In this document: piece by piece, positions 8,006-16,895 of the stretch
How the letters are laid out: the number at the start of each line of letters is the position of its first letter
Position numbering within the stretch: the first letter of the stretch is position 1
NCBI RefSeq assembly: GCF_016807805.1
Contig: NZ_CP063362.1
Coordinates: forward strand, 5,808,501-5,872,500
DNA from: Xanthobacter dioxanivorans
GTDB taxonomy: Bacteria > Pseudomonadota > Alphaproteobacteria > Rhizobiales > Xanthobacteraceae
Direction of reading: 5' to 3'
DNA length: 64,000 nucleotides
Notes under the pieces: model-generated
Told to the model about the DNA's origin: nothing
Database searches by the model: none
The model's input: only the letters and a program-made list of their open reading frames with translations
Program-made: the position numbers and the translations under genes

Positions 8006-9139
8006 ATGTCCGCCACCGAGACGCCCCCGCTTCCGCGAGAGGCCCAGGCCGCCCCGGCCTCTGCGCCCGCCGGCGATGGAGGGCGCAGCGGCTCCGGCCT
8101 GCAGCGGCTCCTCATCCCCCTCGCCGCGATCGTGAGCATCGGCGCCCTGCTGATCTTCAGCAATGCCTATTGGGACCGGTGGGCCAGCAACTGGCCATCC
8201 CAGTACACCGACGATGCCTATGTCCAGTCCGACGTCTCGACGCTCAGCGCCCGTGTCGGCGGCAATGTCCTGCACGTGCTGATCGACGATTATCAAAACG
8301 TCAGGGCGGGCCAGACGCTCTTCCAGATCGATCCGGCGGACTACCAGGCGGCGGTCGATGGCGCGCAGGCGGCGGTGAACGGCGCGCAGTCCGCATTGAC
8401 CAACCTGCAGAACCAGGAAGACCTGCAACGCGCCCTGATCCGCGAGGCGGAGGCCCAGCTCGTCTCGGCCAAAGCGGTGCTGACGGAGATGACCGAGGAA
8501 TACAACCGCCAGCAGGCACTGGTAACCGGCGGCATCGCCGGCACCGAGCAGAGATTGCAGCAGGCCACCGCCAACTTCGCGAAGGCCGGTGCCGACGTGC
8601 ATTCGGGCCAGGCCGCCATCGAGGCGCAGAAACGCCAGCTCGACGTGCTGATCGGCCAGGAAGGCAGCTTGCGCGCGAACCTCGATGCGGCGAAGGCGGC
8701 GCTCAAGACCGCCCAGCTCAAGCTCGGCTACACCACCATCGTCGCCCCGTTCGACGGCATCGTCGGCAGGCGGCTGGTGCAGGTCGGCGACTATGTGAAC
8801 ATCGGCACCAACCTTGTGGCGGCAGTGCCCATCCCCAACGTCTACGTGATCGCGAACTTCAAGGAAACACAGCTCACCCACGTGCGGCCCGGGCAGCCGG
8901 TGGAGATCACGGTGGATAGCTTCCCGGACCAGACGCTGCGCGGGCAGGTGGAGCGTGTTTCGCCGGCGAGCGGCTCGGTGTTCGCCTTGCTGCCGCCCGA
9001 CAACGCGACGGGCAACTTCACCAAGGTGGTTCAGCGCATCCCGGTTCGGATCACCATCGATCCCGACCAGCCGTTGCAGGACCGGCTGCGCGCCGGCATG
9101 TCGGTCGAAGCCCGGATCCACGTCGAAGGCGCGCGGTGA
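8006..9139 (+). CDS. HlyD/EmrA-family membrane fusion protein
   Basis: 377 residues: a Pro/Ala-rich cytoplasmic start, one membrane helix (about 33-52), the lipoyl/barrel-sandwich start motif TDDAYVQSDVSTLSARVGG, a long coiled-coil hairpin rich in Gln/Ala (about 110-230), and the second half of the barrel (LGYTTIVAPFDGIVGRR). This is the periplasmic adaptor of a tripartite or two-part drug exporter. ATG 8006 follows AAGGAAG by eight bases; upstream GTG 7964 would add 14 Pro-rich residues. Its TGA overlaps the start of the MFS pump gene, so they form one unit. No outer-membrane channel gene is nearby. Confidence 0.9.
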   Translation: MSATETPPLPREAQAAPASAPAGDGGRSGSGLQRLLIPLAAIVSIGALLIFSNAYWDRWASNWPSQYTDDAYVQSDVSTLSARVGGNVLHVLIDDYQNVRAGQTLFQIDPADYQAAVDGAQAAVNGAQSALTNLQNQEDLQRALIREAEAQLVSAKAVLTEMTEEYNRQQALVTGGIAGTEQRLQQATANFAKAGADVHSGQAAIEAQKRQLDVLIGQEGSLRANLDAAKAALKTAQLKLGYTTIVAPFDGIVGRRLVQVGDYVNIGTNLVAAVPIPNVYVIANFKETQLTHVRPGQPVEITVDSFPDQTLRGQVERVSPASGSVFALLPPDNATGNFTKVVQRIPVRITIDPDQPLQDRLRAGMSVEARIHVEGAR

Positions 9140-10725
9140 TGGCGACGGCCAGCTCCGGCGCCGCAGCCGATCAGGCCCAGGGGCAGATCGCGCCGCAGCC
9201 GGTGTTCGCCGCGGCAGCGGTGCTTCTCGGCTCGTTTCTCGTCGGGTTCGACACCCGCCTGTTCTCCATCGGCCTGCCGGACCTGCGCGGCGCATTCGGC
9301 CTCAGCTATGATCAGGGCGCCTGGCTCAACACCTTCGCGACGGCGCCGCAGATTCTCGTCGCGCCGGCCGTCGCCTGGCTGGCCGCGACCTTTGGCGTGC
9401 GCCGGGTGCTGTTCTGGCCGAGCCTTTTCTACGCCGCCATCTCCCTGGTGATCCCGTTTGTCCGCGACTGGGAACCGCTGGTCGTGCTGCATGTGATCCG
9501 GGGGCTTCTGCTCGGGGTCTTCATCCCGGCGACGATCATGATCATCTTCCGCAATCTGCCGGTGAAATGGTGGATTCCGGCACTGGCGATCTATGCTTTC
9601 CGGCTCGCTTTCTCCCAAAGCGCCGGCGTCGCCATCGTCGGCTTCTACGAGCAGCACCTGGGCTGGCAATGGGTCTATTGGCAGGATGTCTTCCTTGCCC
9701 CCGTCATCGGGTTGCTGATTCGTCTCGGCACGCCCCGCGAGAACACCGATTTCAACCTGCTGGAACGCGCCGACTGGGGCGGCATGGCGCTGCTCGGCAC
9801 CAGCTGGGCCCTTCTCTATGTCGCGCTCGACCAGGGCAACCGGCTGGACTGGATGCAATCGGGCCTCATCCTCACCCTGCTGTGCGCCGGGGGCGCCTTG
9901 CTCGTCGGCTTCTTCATAAACGAGATGGCCATCCGCGACCCCTGGGCCAGCCATCGCGTCATCGCCAAGCGCAACATCATCATCGCTTTCCTCAGCATCC
10001 TGTGCTTCGACATCGCCAGCATCTCGAACAGCATGCTGGTGCCGGGCTTCCTCACCACCGTGGTCGGCCTGCGCCCGGAACAGATGGGCTGGCCCATCTT
10101 CCTCGGCACCGCCGCGCCGCTGCTGCTCATCATGCCGCTCGCGGTGCTGACGATCCGGCTGTTCGACGCGCGCATCGCCCTGCTCGTCGGCTTTCTCGCC
10201 TTCGCCGTCGCCGCGAAGATGGGCACCTACATCACCGGTGAATGGTCCGCCTGGACGTTCCTGCCCATGCTGCTCATCCAGGCCGTCGGCCAGGGCTTCA
10301 CCTTCCTTGCGGCGGTGGTTTTCATCCTCGCCAATTCCGATCCGAAGCTCGCGACCGCCACCGCCGCCTATGTGCAGGTGCTGCGGCTGGGAGGGGCGGA
10401 AACCGCCGTCAGCCTGATGTCGACATGGCTGCGTCACCGCGAGCAGCTTCACTCCTACCTGCTCGGCCTGCATGTCCCGTCCACGAGCGAGGTGGTCACC
10501 ACCGCCATCCAGAATTTCGCCGCGCCGTTCGCCGGTGCAGGTGGATCGCTTCAGGTCGTTCATGCGCGCGGCGTGAAGATGCTGGCGGACGTGGTGGGCC
10601 GCGAGGCGAATATCCTCGCGTATATCGACGCGTTCCAGATCAGCTACTGGGGCGCGCTGCTCGGGCTTTTCATGGTGGCCTTGCTCACTCAGCCCCCGCA
10701 CGGGCCGCTGAGCCCGCGATACTGA
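9139..10725 (+). CDS. MFS transporter, DHA2 (EmrB/QacA) family
   Basis: 528 residues with about 14 hydrophobic segments, the DHA2 layout of proton-driven drug exporters. The start region (FLVGFDTRLFSIGLPDLRGAFGL) corresponds to the family's first helix, although this protein has FDTRLFSIG where typical EmrB has LDTTIVNVA. The ATG at 9139 overlaps the upstream TGA by one base (TGATG); a GTG one codon earlier is the alternative. With the adjacent adaptor it forms an EmrAB-like pump exporting amphipathic toxins. There is no adjacent MarR regulator. Confidence 0.88.
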   Translation: MATASSGAAADQAQGQIAPQPVFAAAAVLLGSFLVGFDTRLFSIGLPDLRGAFGLSYDQGAWLNTFATAPQILVAPAVAWLAATFGVRRVLFWPSLFYAAISLVIPFVRDWEPLVVLHVIRGLLLGVFIPATIMIIFRNLPVKWWIPALAIYAFRLAFSQSAGVAIVGFYEQHLGWQWVYWQDVFLAPVIGLLIRLGTPRENTDFNLLERADWGGMALLGTSWALLYVALDQGNRLDWMQSGLILTLLCAGGALLVGFFINEMAIRDPWASHRVIAKRNIIIAFLSILCFDIASISNSMLVPGFLTTVVGLRPEQMGWPIFLGTAAPLLLIMPLAVLTIRLFDARIALLVGFLAFAVAAKMGTYITGEWSAWTFLPMLLIQAVGQGFTFLAAVVFILANSDPKLATATAAYVQVLRLGGAETAVSLMSTWLRHREQLHSYLLGLHVPSTSEVVTTAIQNFAAPFAGAGGSLQVVHARGVKMLADVVGREANILAYIDAFQISYWGALLGLFMVALLTQPPHGPLSPRY

Positions 10726-11136
10726 AGCCGGAGACCAGGAACCTCGGGGGCCCGGCGAGAAAAGCCGCCGGACTTCATCCCCGCGCCGATGCGGCGCCCA
10801 TGCCGGGGCGACTTCGCCGACCCGCGCCGCACCGGGCTTTGCACGCGATCGCGCCGCTTCGGCCGACGGCCGGGAAACGCGCCGGCGAGCCCTCGCCATA
10901 CCTAAGTATGGCTCCCGTAAACGCTTCATATAGCCAGCCAAACCCACGTAGAATGGAGCAATTCCTGGGCCCATCTATTCTTGGATCAACGCCCGACCGC
11001 GGTTGAGCGCCACGCACCGCAGAAATGCCGGATTACAGTAAGTAGATATAGAATTATAATCTGCTCGCTGTGAACTCACATCTGCGGTCGACCCGAGCCA
11101 GCCATGTAAAGCTCCCATGCCCCAGGAGTTCAGGCC
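10726..11136. other. intergenic region with promoter for the AraC gene
   Basis: A 411-bp region after the efflux pump. The first 180 bases are GC-rich without clear structure. The last 120 become AT-rich and carry a strong sigma70-like promoter (11033-11060). A short open frame running to 11006 is the tail of a shadow frame, not a credible gene. Confidence 0.65.
11033..11060 (+). promoter_or_regulatory. sigma70-like promoter upstream of the araC-type gene
   Basis: A TTACAG box (11033-11038) and a consensus TATAAT box (11055-11060) are separated by 16 bases. The boxes lie about 76 bases before the AraC-family start and in an AT-rich pocket of otherwise GC-rich DNA. The promoter probably drives the regulator and perhaps the whole ydeP-cioAB unit. 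Confidence 0.6.
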
Positions 11137-12024
11137 ATGTCGATCCACGTTTCGCCTTTCCCCGAAGGTCGCGTCGCGCGCATTCCCGCCGGGGAGCTGG
11201 TCTCCTCCCATGTGATCGGGCATCCCAAGTCGGCCTCGGCCGAGATGCTCGGCGGGAGCGCGGCCATCAACCCGCCGGCCTCCCGACCAGAGACGCTGTC
11301 CGTCAACCTCGGCCATGTGGGCGTGGTGATCGACATCTCGGCGTCCGGTCAGGCTCCGGTCCACACGATGCATCTTGCCGGATCGGGTCCGGCCCCGGCC
11401 GGAAGGGTCCAGCTTCAGGTCGCGAGCCCGGACCTCTCCGGGTGGTTCGAGATTTTTTCGGCAGGCGAGCCCCACGCCCGCAAGCGGGACGTCGCCGCCG
11501 ATCCGGTGGTGCAACGCCTGTCTCGCGCGCTGGCGGCCGCGGAGCAAAGCACCGAGGAGTATGGCGCCCTCTATGCCGATGCGTTGCGCCTCGCCATCGT
11601 CACCCACCTGCTCTCGGCCCAAGGGCGGATCGAGCCGGAGCCCGCGGCGCCGTCCGCGCCGACGCCGCAACCGGCCCGGTCGAGGTCGGGCCTGCCGCGG
11701 TGGCGGTTCAAGCGCGTGGAGGCCTATATCGAGGCAAACCTCAGCGAGGCCATCAGCCTTGCGGACATGGCCGCCGCCGCCGGCCTCAGCCGCATGCACT
11801 TCGCCGCGCAGTTCCGCGTGCTGACCGGACTTCGCCCGCATGAATTCCTGCTCCGCCGCCGCATCGAGCGGGCCCAGGCGATGATGCAGGAGACCCGCGA
11901 CACCCTGGTCGAGATCGCCCTTGCGGTGGGCTTCCAGACCCAGTCGCATTTCACCACCGTGTTCCGCCGCTTCGTCGGACAGACGCCCTATCAGTGGCGC
12001 CGCGCCGACCGCACCGGCAACTGA
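11137..12024 (+). CDS. AraC-family transcriptional regulator
   Basis: 295 residues. The C-terminal third (about 195-292) holds two helix-turn-helix motifs typical of AraC/XylS: ISLADMAAAAGLSRMHFAAQF, and LVEIALAVGFQTQSHFTTVFRR followed by PYQWRR. The N-terminal half shows no recognisable ligand domain; a Pro-rich linker (PAAPSAPTPQP) joins the parts. The gene ends 48 bases before the molybdoenzyme gene on the same strand, so it may be transcribed with the genes it controls. The effector is unknown. Confidence 0.88.
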   Translation: MSIHVSPFPEGRVARIPAGELVSSHVIGHPKSASAEMLGGSAAINPPASRPETLSVNLGHVGVVIDISASGQAPVHTMHLAGSGPAPAGRVQLQVASPDLSGWFEIFSAGEPHARKRDVAADPVVQRLSRALAAAEQSTEEYGALYADALRLAIVTHLLSAQGRIEPEPAAPSAPTPQPARSRSGLPRWRFKRVEAYIEANLSEAISLADMAAAAGLSRMHFAAQFRVLTGLRPHEFLLRRRIERAQAMMQETRDTLVEIALAVGFQTQSHFTTVFRRFVGQTPYQWRRADRTGN

Positions 12025-12072
12025 CACTCCGGCTTCGCCGCCCCCCAATCGTTGAGCGACAGGAGCCCGGCC

Positions 12073-14373
12073 ATGGGCATCGTGAAGACCATCCGTCCGT
12101 ATCACAGCCCCGCCGGCGGATGGGGCGCCCTGAAGGCCATGGGCTCCGCGCTGGTGGAACAGCATGTCGCCGTCTCCGGCATGGCGACCCTCGCCCGCAT
12201 GAACCAGCCGGGCGGCTTCGACTGCCCCGGATGCGGCTGGGCCGACCCCAAGCACACCTCCCCCTTCGAATATTGCGAGAACGGCGGCAAGGCGGTGGCG
12301 TGGGAGGCGACGACCAGGCGTTGCACGCCCGACTTCTTCGCCGCCCATTCGGTGTCGGAGCTCGCAGGCTTCAGCGACTTCGATCTGGAGATGCAGGGCC
12401 GCCTCACCCACCCGATGCGCTACGACGCCCTCACCGACCGATATGCGCCAGTGAGCTGGGAGGACGCGTTCGCGCTCGTGGCACGGCACCTCAACGCACT
12501 GCCCGACCCGAACATGGCCGACTTCTACACCTCCGGCCGCGCCTCCAACGAAGCCGCCTTCCTCTACCAGCTTTTTGCCCGCGAATACGGTACCAACAAC
12601 TTCCCCGACTGCTCGAACATGTGCCACGAAGCCACCAGCGTGGGGCTGCCGCAGTCGCTCGGCGTCGGCAAGGGCACGGTGCTGCTTGAAGACTTCGAGA
12701 AAGCCGACCTGATCTTCATCTTCGGCCAGAATCCCGGCACCAACAGTCCGCGCATGATGACGGACCTGCGCAACGCCGCGCGGCGCGGGGCGACCATCAT
12801 GTCATTCAACCCGTTCCGCGAACGGGCGCTCGAGCGCTTCCAGGCGCCGCAGAACCCGGTGGAGATGGCGACGCTCACCTCGACGCCGATCTCCTCGCGC
12901 CTTTACCAGGTCAAGGTTGGAGGCGATGTCGCCCTGATCAAGGGCATGATGAAGCACCTCGTGGAGGCCGACGACCTGGCCCGCCGCGAGGAACGCGGGC
13001 CGGTGCTCGACTGGGACTTCATCCGCGGCCATACGGTCGGCATCGAGGCTCTGATCGCCGATCTCAAGGCGACGTCCTGGCGCGACATCACGCGCAAATC
13101 CGGCATCGCCCAGGCCGACATCGTGGAAGCCGCCACCGCCTACATGAAGGCCGAGCGGGCGATCCTCGTCTTCGGCATGGGCATCACCCAGCACCGCCAC
13201 GGCACCCAGAACGTGCAGCAGCTGGCCAATCTCGCGCTGCTGCGCGGCAATATCGGGCGCGAGGGGGCGGGGATCTGCCCGGTGCGCGGCCATTCGAACG
13301 TCCAGGGCGACCGCACGGTCGGCATCACCGAGGTCCCGGGCGATGCGCTGCTCGACGCCATCAAGGCCCGGTTCGGCTTCGAGCCGCCGCGCGCCTTCGG
13401 CCACAACGTGGTCACCGCCCTGGAGGCGATGGTGCGCGGCGAGGCCCGCGTCTTCATCGGCCTCGGCGGCAACTTCTCCGCCGCCGTCCCGGACTGGCAG
13501 GTCACCCAGGCGGCCATGCGCAAGCTGGACCTGACGGTGCACATCGCCACCAAGCTCAACCGCAGCCACCTCGTGCATGGCCGCGAGGCGCTGATCCTGC
13601 CCTGCCTCGGCCGCACCGAGATCGACATGCAGGCCAGCGGCGCGCAGTCGGTCACCGTCGAGGATTCCATGTCGATGGTGCATGCCTCGCGCGGCCACAA
13701 CGCTCCGGCCTCGGAGGCGCTGAAGAGCGAGCCCGCGATCATCGCCGGCATGGCCCGGGCGACGCTCGGGGCGCGCTCCAAGGTCGCCTGGGAGGAGCTG
13801 ATCGGCGACTATGCGCGCATCCGCGAGGACATCGAGGCGGTGTTCCCGATCTTCCAGGGCTACAACGCCCGCATCAAGGAGCCCGGCGGCTTCCACCTCA
13901 CCTCGCTCGCCCGCGAACGCATCTGGGCGACGCCCTCCGGGAAGGCGAACTTCCTGGTGATCCAGGGGCTCTGCGAGGATCCCGCCGAGGCCGAGGCGGA
14001 CATGCTGTGGCTGACGACGGTGCGCAGCCACGACCAGTACAACACCACGCTCTACTCGCTCTCCGACCGCTATCGCGGCGTCTATGGCCAGCGCGACGTG
14101 ATCTTCCTCAACGAAGAGGAAATGAAGAAGCGGGGCCTGGAGGCCGACGACCGGGTCGACATCATCACCCTGTCGACCGACGGGGTCGAGCGCGCCGTTC
14201 GCGGCTTCCGCGTGGTGCCCCACAGCTTCCCGGACGGGAGCTGCGCCGCCTACTACCCCGAGACCAACCCGCTGGTGCCGCTCTACGCGCACGATCCGCA
14301 GAGCTTTACCCCCTCCTCCAAGGGCGTGCCGGTGCGGCTCGCCAAGGTCATCGCCGAACAAGGAGCGCACTGA
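12073..14373 (+). CDS. FdhF/YdeP-family molybdopterin oxidoreductase
   Basis: 766 residues of the formate-dehydrogenase-like molybdoenzyme superfamily, YdeP branch. N-terminal Cys motifs FDCPGCGWAD (50-57) and EYCENGGKA lie where family members bind or have lost an Fe-S cluster. SNMCHEATSVG aligns with the active-site loop of FdhF, placing Cys184 at the SeCys/Cys molybdenum ligand. Further molybdopterin motifs are IFGQNPGTNSPRM, GNIGREGAGICPVRGHSNVQGDRT and the C-terminal cap domain (about 640-766). E. coli YdeP is linked to acid resistance; its reaction is not established. ATG 12073 follows AGGAG by seven bases. Its stop is one base before cioA, implying coupling to the quinol oxidase. No electron-transfer subunit is encoded nearby. 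Confidence 0.88.
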   Translation: MGIVKTIRPYHSPAGGWGALKAMGSALVEQHVAVSGMATLARMNQPGGFDCPGCGWADPKHTSPFEYCENGGKAVAWEATTRRCTPDFFAAHSVSELAGFSDFDLEMQGRLTHPMRYDALTDRYAPVSWEDAFALVARHLNALPDPNMADFYTSGRASNEAAFLYQLFAREYGTNNFPDCSNMCHEATSVGLPQSLGVGKGTVLLEDFEKADLIFIFGQNPGTNSPRMMTDLRNAARRGATIMSFNPFRERALERFQAPQNPVEMATLTSTPISSRLYQVKVGGDVALIKGMMKHLVEADDLARREERGPVLDWDFIRGHTVGIEALIADLKATSWRDITRKSGIAQADIVEAATAYMKAERAILVFGMGITQHRHGTQNVQQLANLALLRGNIGREGAGICPVRGHSNVQGDRTVGITEVPGDALLDAIKARFGFEPPRAFGHNVVTALEAMVRGEARVFIGLGGNFSAAVPDWQVTQAAMRKLDLTVHIATKLNRSHLVHGREALILPCLGRTEIDMQASGAQSVTVEDSMSMVHASRGHNAPASEALKSEPAIIAGMARATLGARSKVAWEELIGDYARIREDIEAVFPIFQGYNARIKEPGGFHLTSLARERIWATPSGKANFLVIQGLCEDPAEAEADMLWLTTVRSHDQYNTTLYSLSDRYRGVYGQRDVIFLNEEEMKKRGLEADDRVDIITLSTDGVERAVRGFRVVPHSFPDGSCAAYYPETNPLVPLYAHDPQSFTPSSKGVPVRLAKVIAEQGAH

Positions 14374-14374
14374 C

Positions 14375-15772
14375 ATGGACGCGGTCCAACTCGCCCGGTT
14401 GCAGTTCGCCTTCACCATCGGCTTCCACATATTGTGGCCGACCTTCACCATCGGCGTCGCCTGGTTCGTCACCTGGCTGAGCGGGCTTTGGTGGCGGACC
14501 GGGAACCCGGTCTATCGCGACCTGATGCGCTTCTGGACGCGCATCTTCTCCCTCGGCTTCGCCATGGGCGTCATCACCGGCATCGTGCTGAGCTACGAGA
14601 TCGGCACCAACTGGGCCGGCTTCTCACGCTCGGTGGCGAACGTGCTGGGGCCGCTCTTCATGTACGAGACGCTCACCGCGTTCTTCCTGGAGGCCGGCTT
14701 CATCGGCATCATGCTGTTCGGCGAAGGCCGGGTGAGCAAGGGGGCGCATTTCTTCGCCTGCCTGATGGTGTCGGCCGGCGCCATGTTCAGCGCCACCTGG
14801 ATCATCGCCGCGAACAGCTGGATGCAGACGCCGGCGGGCGCGGTGGCGGATGCCAACGGCATCTACCACGTGGCGGACTGGGCCTCGGTCATCTTCACCT
14901 CGTCCTTCCCCTACCGCCTCGCCCACATGGTCTGCGCGAGCTTCCTCACATGCTCCTTTGTCGTCGCCGGGGTCTCGGCCTTCCACCTCTGGCGGCGCCA
15001 GCACCTCGCCGCCTCGCGCACGGCCTTCTCCATGGCCATGTGGATGGCGCTCATCCTCGCCCCGACCCAGATCTTCATCGGTGACCTGCACGGCCGCAAC
15101 ACCCTCAAGGAGCAGCCGACGAAGCTCGCCGCGATGGAAGGGCTGTGGGACACGACCAAGGGACCGGCCATGACCGTGATCGCCTGGCCGGACATGGAAG
15201 CCCAGCGCAATCGCTACGCCATCGACATCCCGCACCTCGCCAGCCTCTATTTGACCCACAGCTGGGATGGCGAGGTGCAGGGACTGAAGGCGGTGCCGCC
15301 GTCCGACCGGCCGTATGTGCCGGTCGTCTTCTTCGCCTTCCGCATCATGGTGGGGATCGGCGTGCTGCTGCTGGCAACCGCGATCACCGGCCTGATCCTG
15401 CGCCTGCGTGGCCGGCTCCACGACGCGCGCTGGTTCCAGGTGGTGGCGATGGCGGCAACGCCGCTCGGCTTCATCGCCGTGATCGCCGGCTGGACGGTGA
15501 CCGAGACCGGGCGCCAGCCCTGGATCATCTATGGGGCGCTGCGCACCGCCGATGCGGTGGCGCCGGTGACGGCCGGGGCGGTCACCGCCTCGCTGCTCAT
15601 CTTCTTCGCCATCTACAACCTTCTCCTGCTGGCCTTCTTCTGGTTCGCGGCGCGGGTCGCGCTGAAGGGGCCGGCCGATGCCCCGCTGCCCGCGCACGAG
15701 CACCCCGGCCTCGACCGGACCAACGTCAATGTCTTCGGAACCGGCTCCAGCGCCGGGCAAGGGGGGATCTGA
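14375..15772 (+). CDS. cioA: cyanide-insensitive cytochrome bd-type ubiquinol oxidase, subunit I
   Basis: 465 residues with nine or so membrane helices. Haem ligands are His18 (GFHILWPTF, b595) and His184 (RLAHMVCASF, b558); Glu99 and Glu107 (MYETLTAFFLEAG) of the haem-proton region are conserved, and GRQPW lies near the C-terminal end. The short Q-loop and total length under 480 place it in the CIO group of bd oxidases rather than the long E. coli CydA type. It oxidises ubiquinol and reduces O2 to water in the inner membrane without pumping. The start lies one base after the molybdoenzyme stop. Confidence 0.92.
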   Translation: MDAVQLARLQFAFTIGFHILWPTFTIGVAWFVTWLSGLWWRTGNPVYRDLMRFWTRIFSLGFAMGVITGIVLSYEIGTNWAGFSRSVANVLGPLFMYETLTAFFLEAGFIGIMLFGEGRVSKGAHFFACLMVSAGAMFSATWIIAANSWMQTPAGAVADANGIYHVADWASVIFTSSFPYRLAHMVCASFLTCSFVVAGVSAFHLWRRQHLAASRTAFSMAMWMALILAPTQIFIGDLHGRNTLKEQPTKLAAMEGLWDTTKGPAMTVIAWPDMEAQRNRYAIDIPHLASLYLTHSWDGEVQGLKAVPPSDRPYVPVVFFAFRIMVGIGVLLLATAITGLILRLRGRLHDARWFQVVAMAATPLGFIAVIAGWTVTETGRQPWIIYGALRTADAVAPVTAGAVTASLLIFFAIYNLLLLAFFWFAARVALKGPADAPLPAHEHPGLDRTNVNVFGTGSSAGQGGI

Positions 15773-15775
15773 ACC

Positions 15776-16828
15776 ATGATCGCGCAGCTCTTTGCGGAAC
15801 ACGTTCCGCTCATCTTCGCCGCCGTCGTGACGTTCTGCGTCACCGTCTACGTCCTCGCCGACGGGCTGGACCTCGGGGTCGGCATCCTGTTCCTGGCCGC
15901 GCCGCGAGACCAGGACCGGGACCTGATGATGGCCTCCATCGAACCGGTGTGGGACGGCAACGAAACCTGGCTGGTGATGGGCGGCACGCTGTTGCTCGCC
16001 GCCTTCCCGGCGGGCTACTACGTACTGCTGCCAGCCTTCTACCTTCCGATCATGTTCATGCTGTTCGCGCTGATCTTCCGGGGCGTGGCGTTCGGCTTCC
16101 GCCTCCAGGCGACGCGGTTCCGCCTTGCCTGGGACATCGCCTTCGCCGGCGGCTCGTTCCTCGCCACCTTCTGTCAGGGCCTCATCCTCGGCGGGCTGAT
16201 CAATGGCGTGCCGGTGGAGAACGGCATGTTCGCCGGCGGCCCGTTCAGCTTCCTGAGCCTGCTGGGCGTGCTCTGCGGCGTCGGCCTCGTCGGCGGCTAT
16301 GGGCTGATCGGCGCCGGGTGGCTGATCTGGAAGACGGACGGGCCGACGCAGGTCTTCGCCCGCGAGATCGCCCACGCGGCGCTGATCCTCGTCGCGGCGA
16401 TGATGGCGCTGGTCAGCGCATGGAGCGCCTGGAGCGTGCCGGAGGTCGCGGCCCGCTGGTTCGCCCTGCCGAACCTCTTCCTGCTCGCGCCGGTCCCGCT
16501 GGTGACCCTCGGCGTGATCGTCACAATCTGGCGCGGCCTGTGGGATGGCGCCGAGGTGCGGACCTTCCTCCTGGCGCTGGTTCTGTTCGCGCTCGGCCTT
16601 GTCGGCCTCGTCGTCAGCCTATGGCCCTACGTCGTGCCCCGCCATGTGACGGTCTGGGACGGCATTTCCGATCCGCAATCGCTGAGGTTCATCGGCGTCG
16701 GCATCGCCATCATCCTGCCCATCGTGCTCGCCTATCAGGCCCACGCCTACTGGGTGTTCCGCGGCAAGACGGTGCATCAGACGGGCGGCTACGGCGGCGA
16801 AGCCGGATCGACGGAGGGCCTGCACTGA
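15776..16828 (+). CDS. cioB: cyanide-insensitive cytochrome bd-type ubiquinol oxidase, subunit II
   Basis: 350 residues, eight predicted membrane helices. Family signature LADGLDLGVGILF (about 26-38) and the conserved WDGNETWLVMGGTLLLAAFP (57-76) are intact. It forms the heterodimeric membrane oxidase with subunit I, whose stop lies three bases upstream. No CydX or DUF2474-type small third subunit could be found in the 67 bases between this gene and the convergent LysR gene. Confidence 0.93.
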   Translation: MIAQLFAEHVPLIFAAVVTFCVTVYVLADGLDLGVGILFLAAPRDQDRDLMMASIEPVWDGNETWLVMGGTLLLAAFPAGYYVLLPAFYLPIMFMLFALIFRGVAFGFRLQATRFRLAWDIAFAGGSFLATFCQGLILGGLINGVPVENGMFAGGPFSFLSLLGVLCGVGLVGGYGLIGAGWLIWKTDGPTQVFAREIAHAALILVAAMMALVSAWSAWSVPEVAARWFALPNLFLLAPVPLVTLGVIVTIWRGLWDGAEVRTFLLALVLFALGLVGLVVSLWPYVVPRHVTVWDGISDPQSLRFIGVGIAIILPIVLAYQAHAYWVFRGKTVHQTGGYGGEAGSTEGLH

Positions 16829-16895
16829 TGGCCCGGCCTCGCCCTGCTTCGCGGCGGGCCACGCACCTGGGGCAGGGCCCGCGGCGCAGCGGATT

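Noticed and set aside
9031..10974. A 647-codon minus-strand frame opposite the MFS pump
   Set aside because: Gln/Glu/Asp/Arg-rich shadow of a membrane-protein gene; the plus strand carries a complete transporter.
16829..16895. Possible small third subunit (CydX/DUF2474-like) after cioB
   Set aside because: The short frame beginning ATGGCCCGGCCTCG has no hydrophobic helix, and the LysR gene ends 67 bases later.
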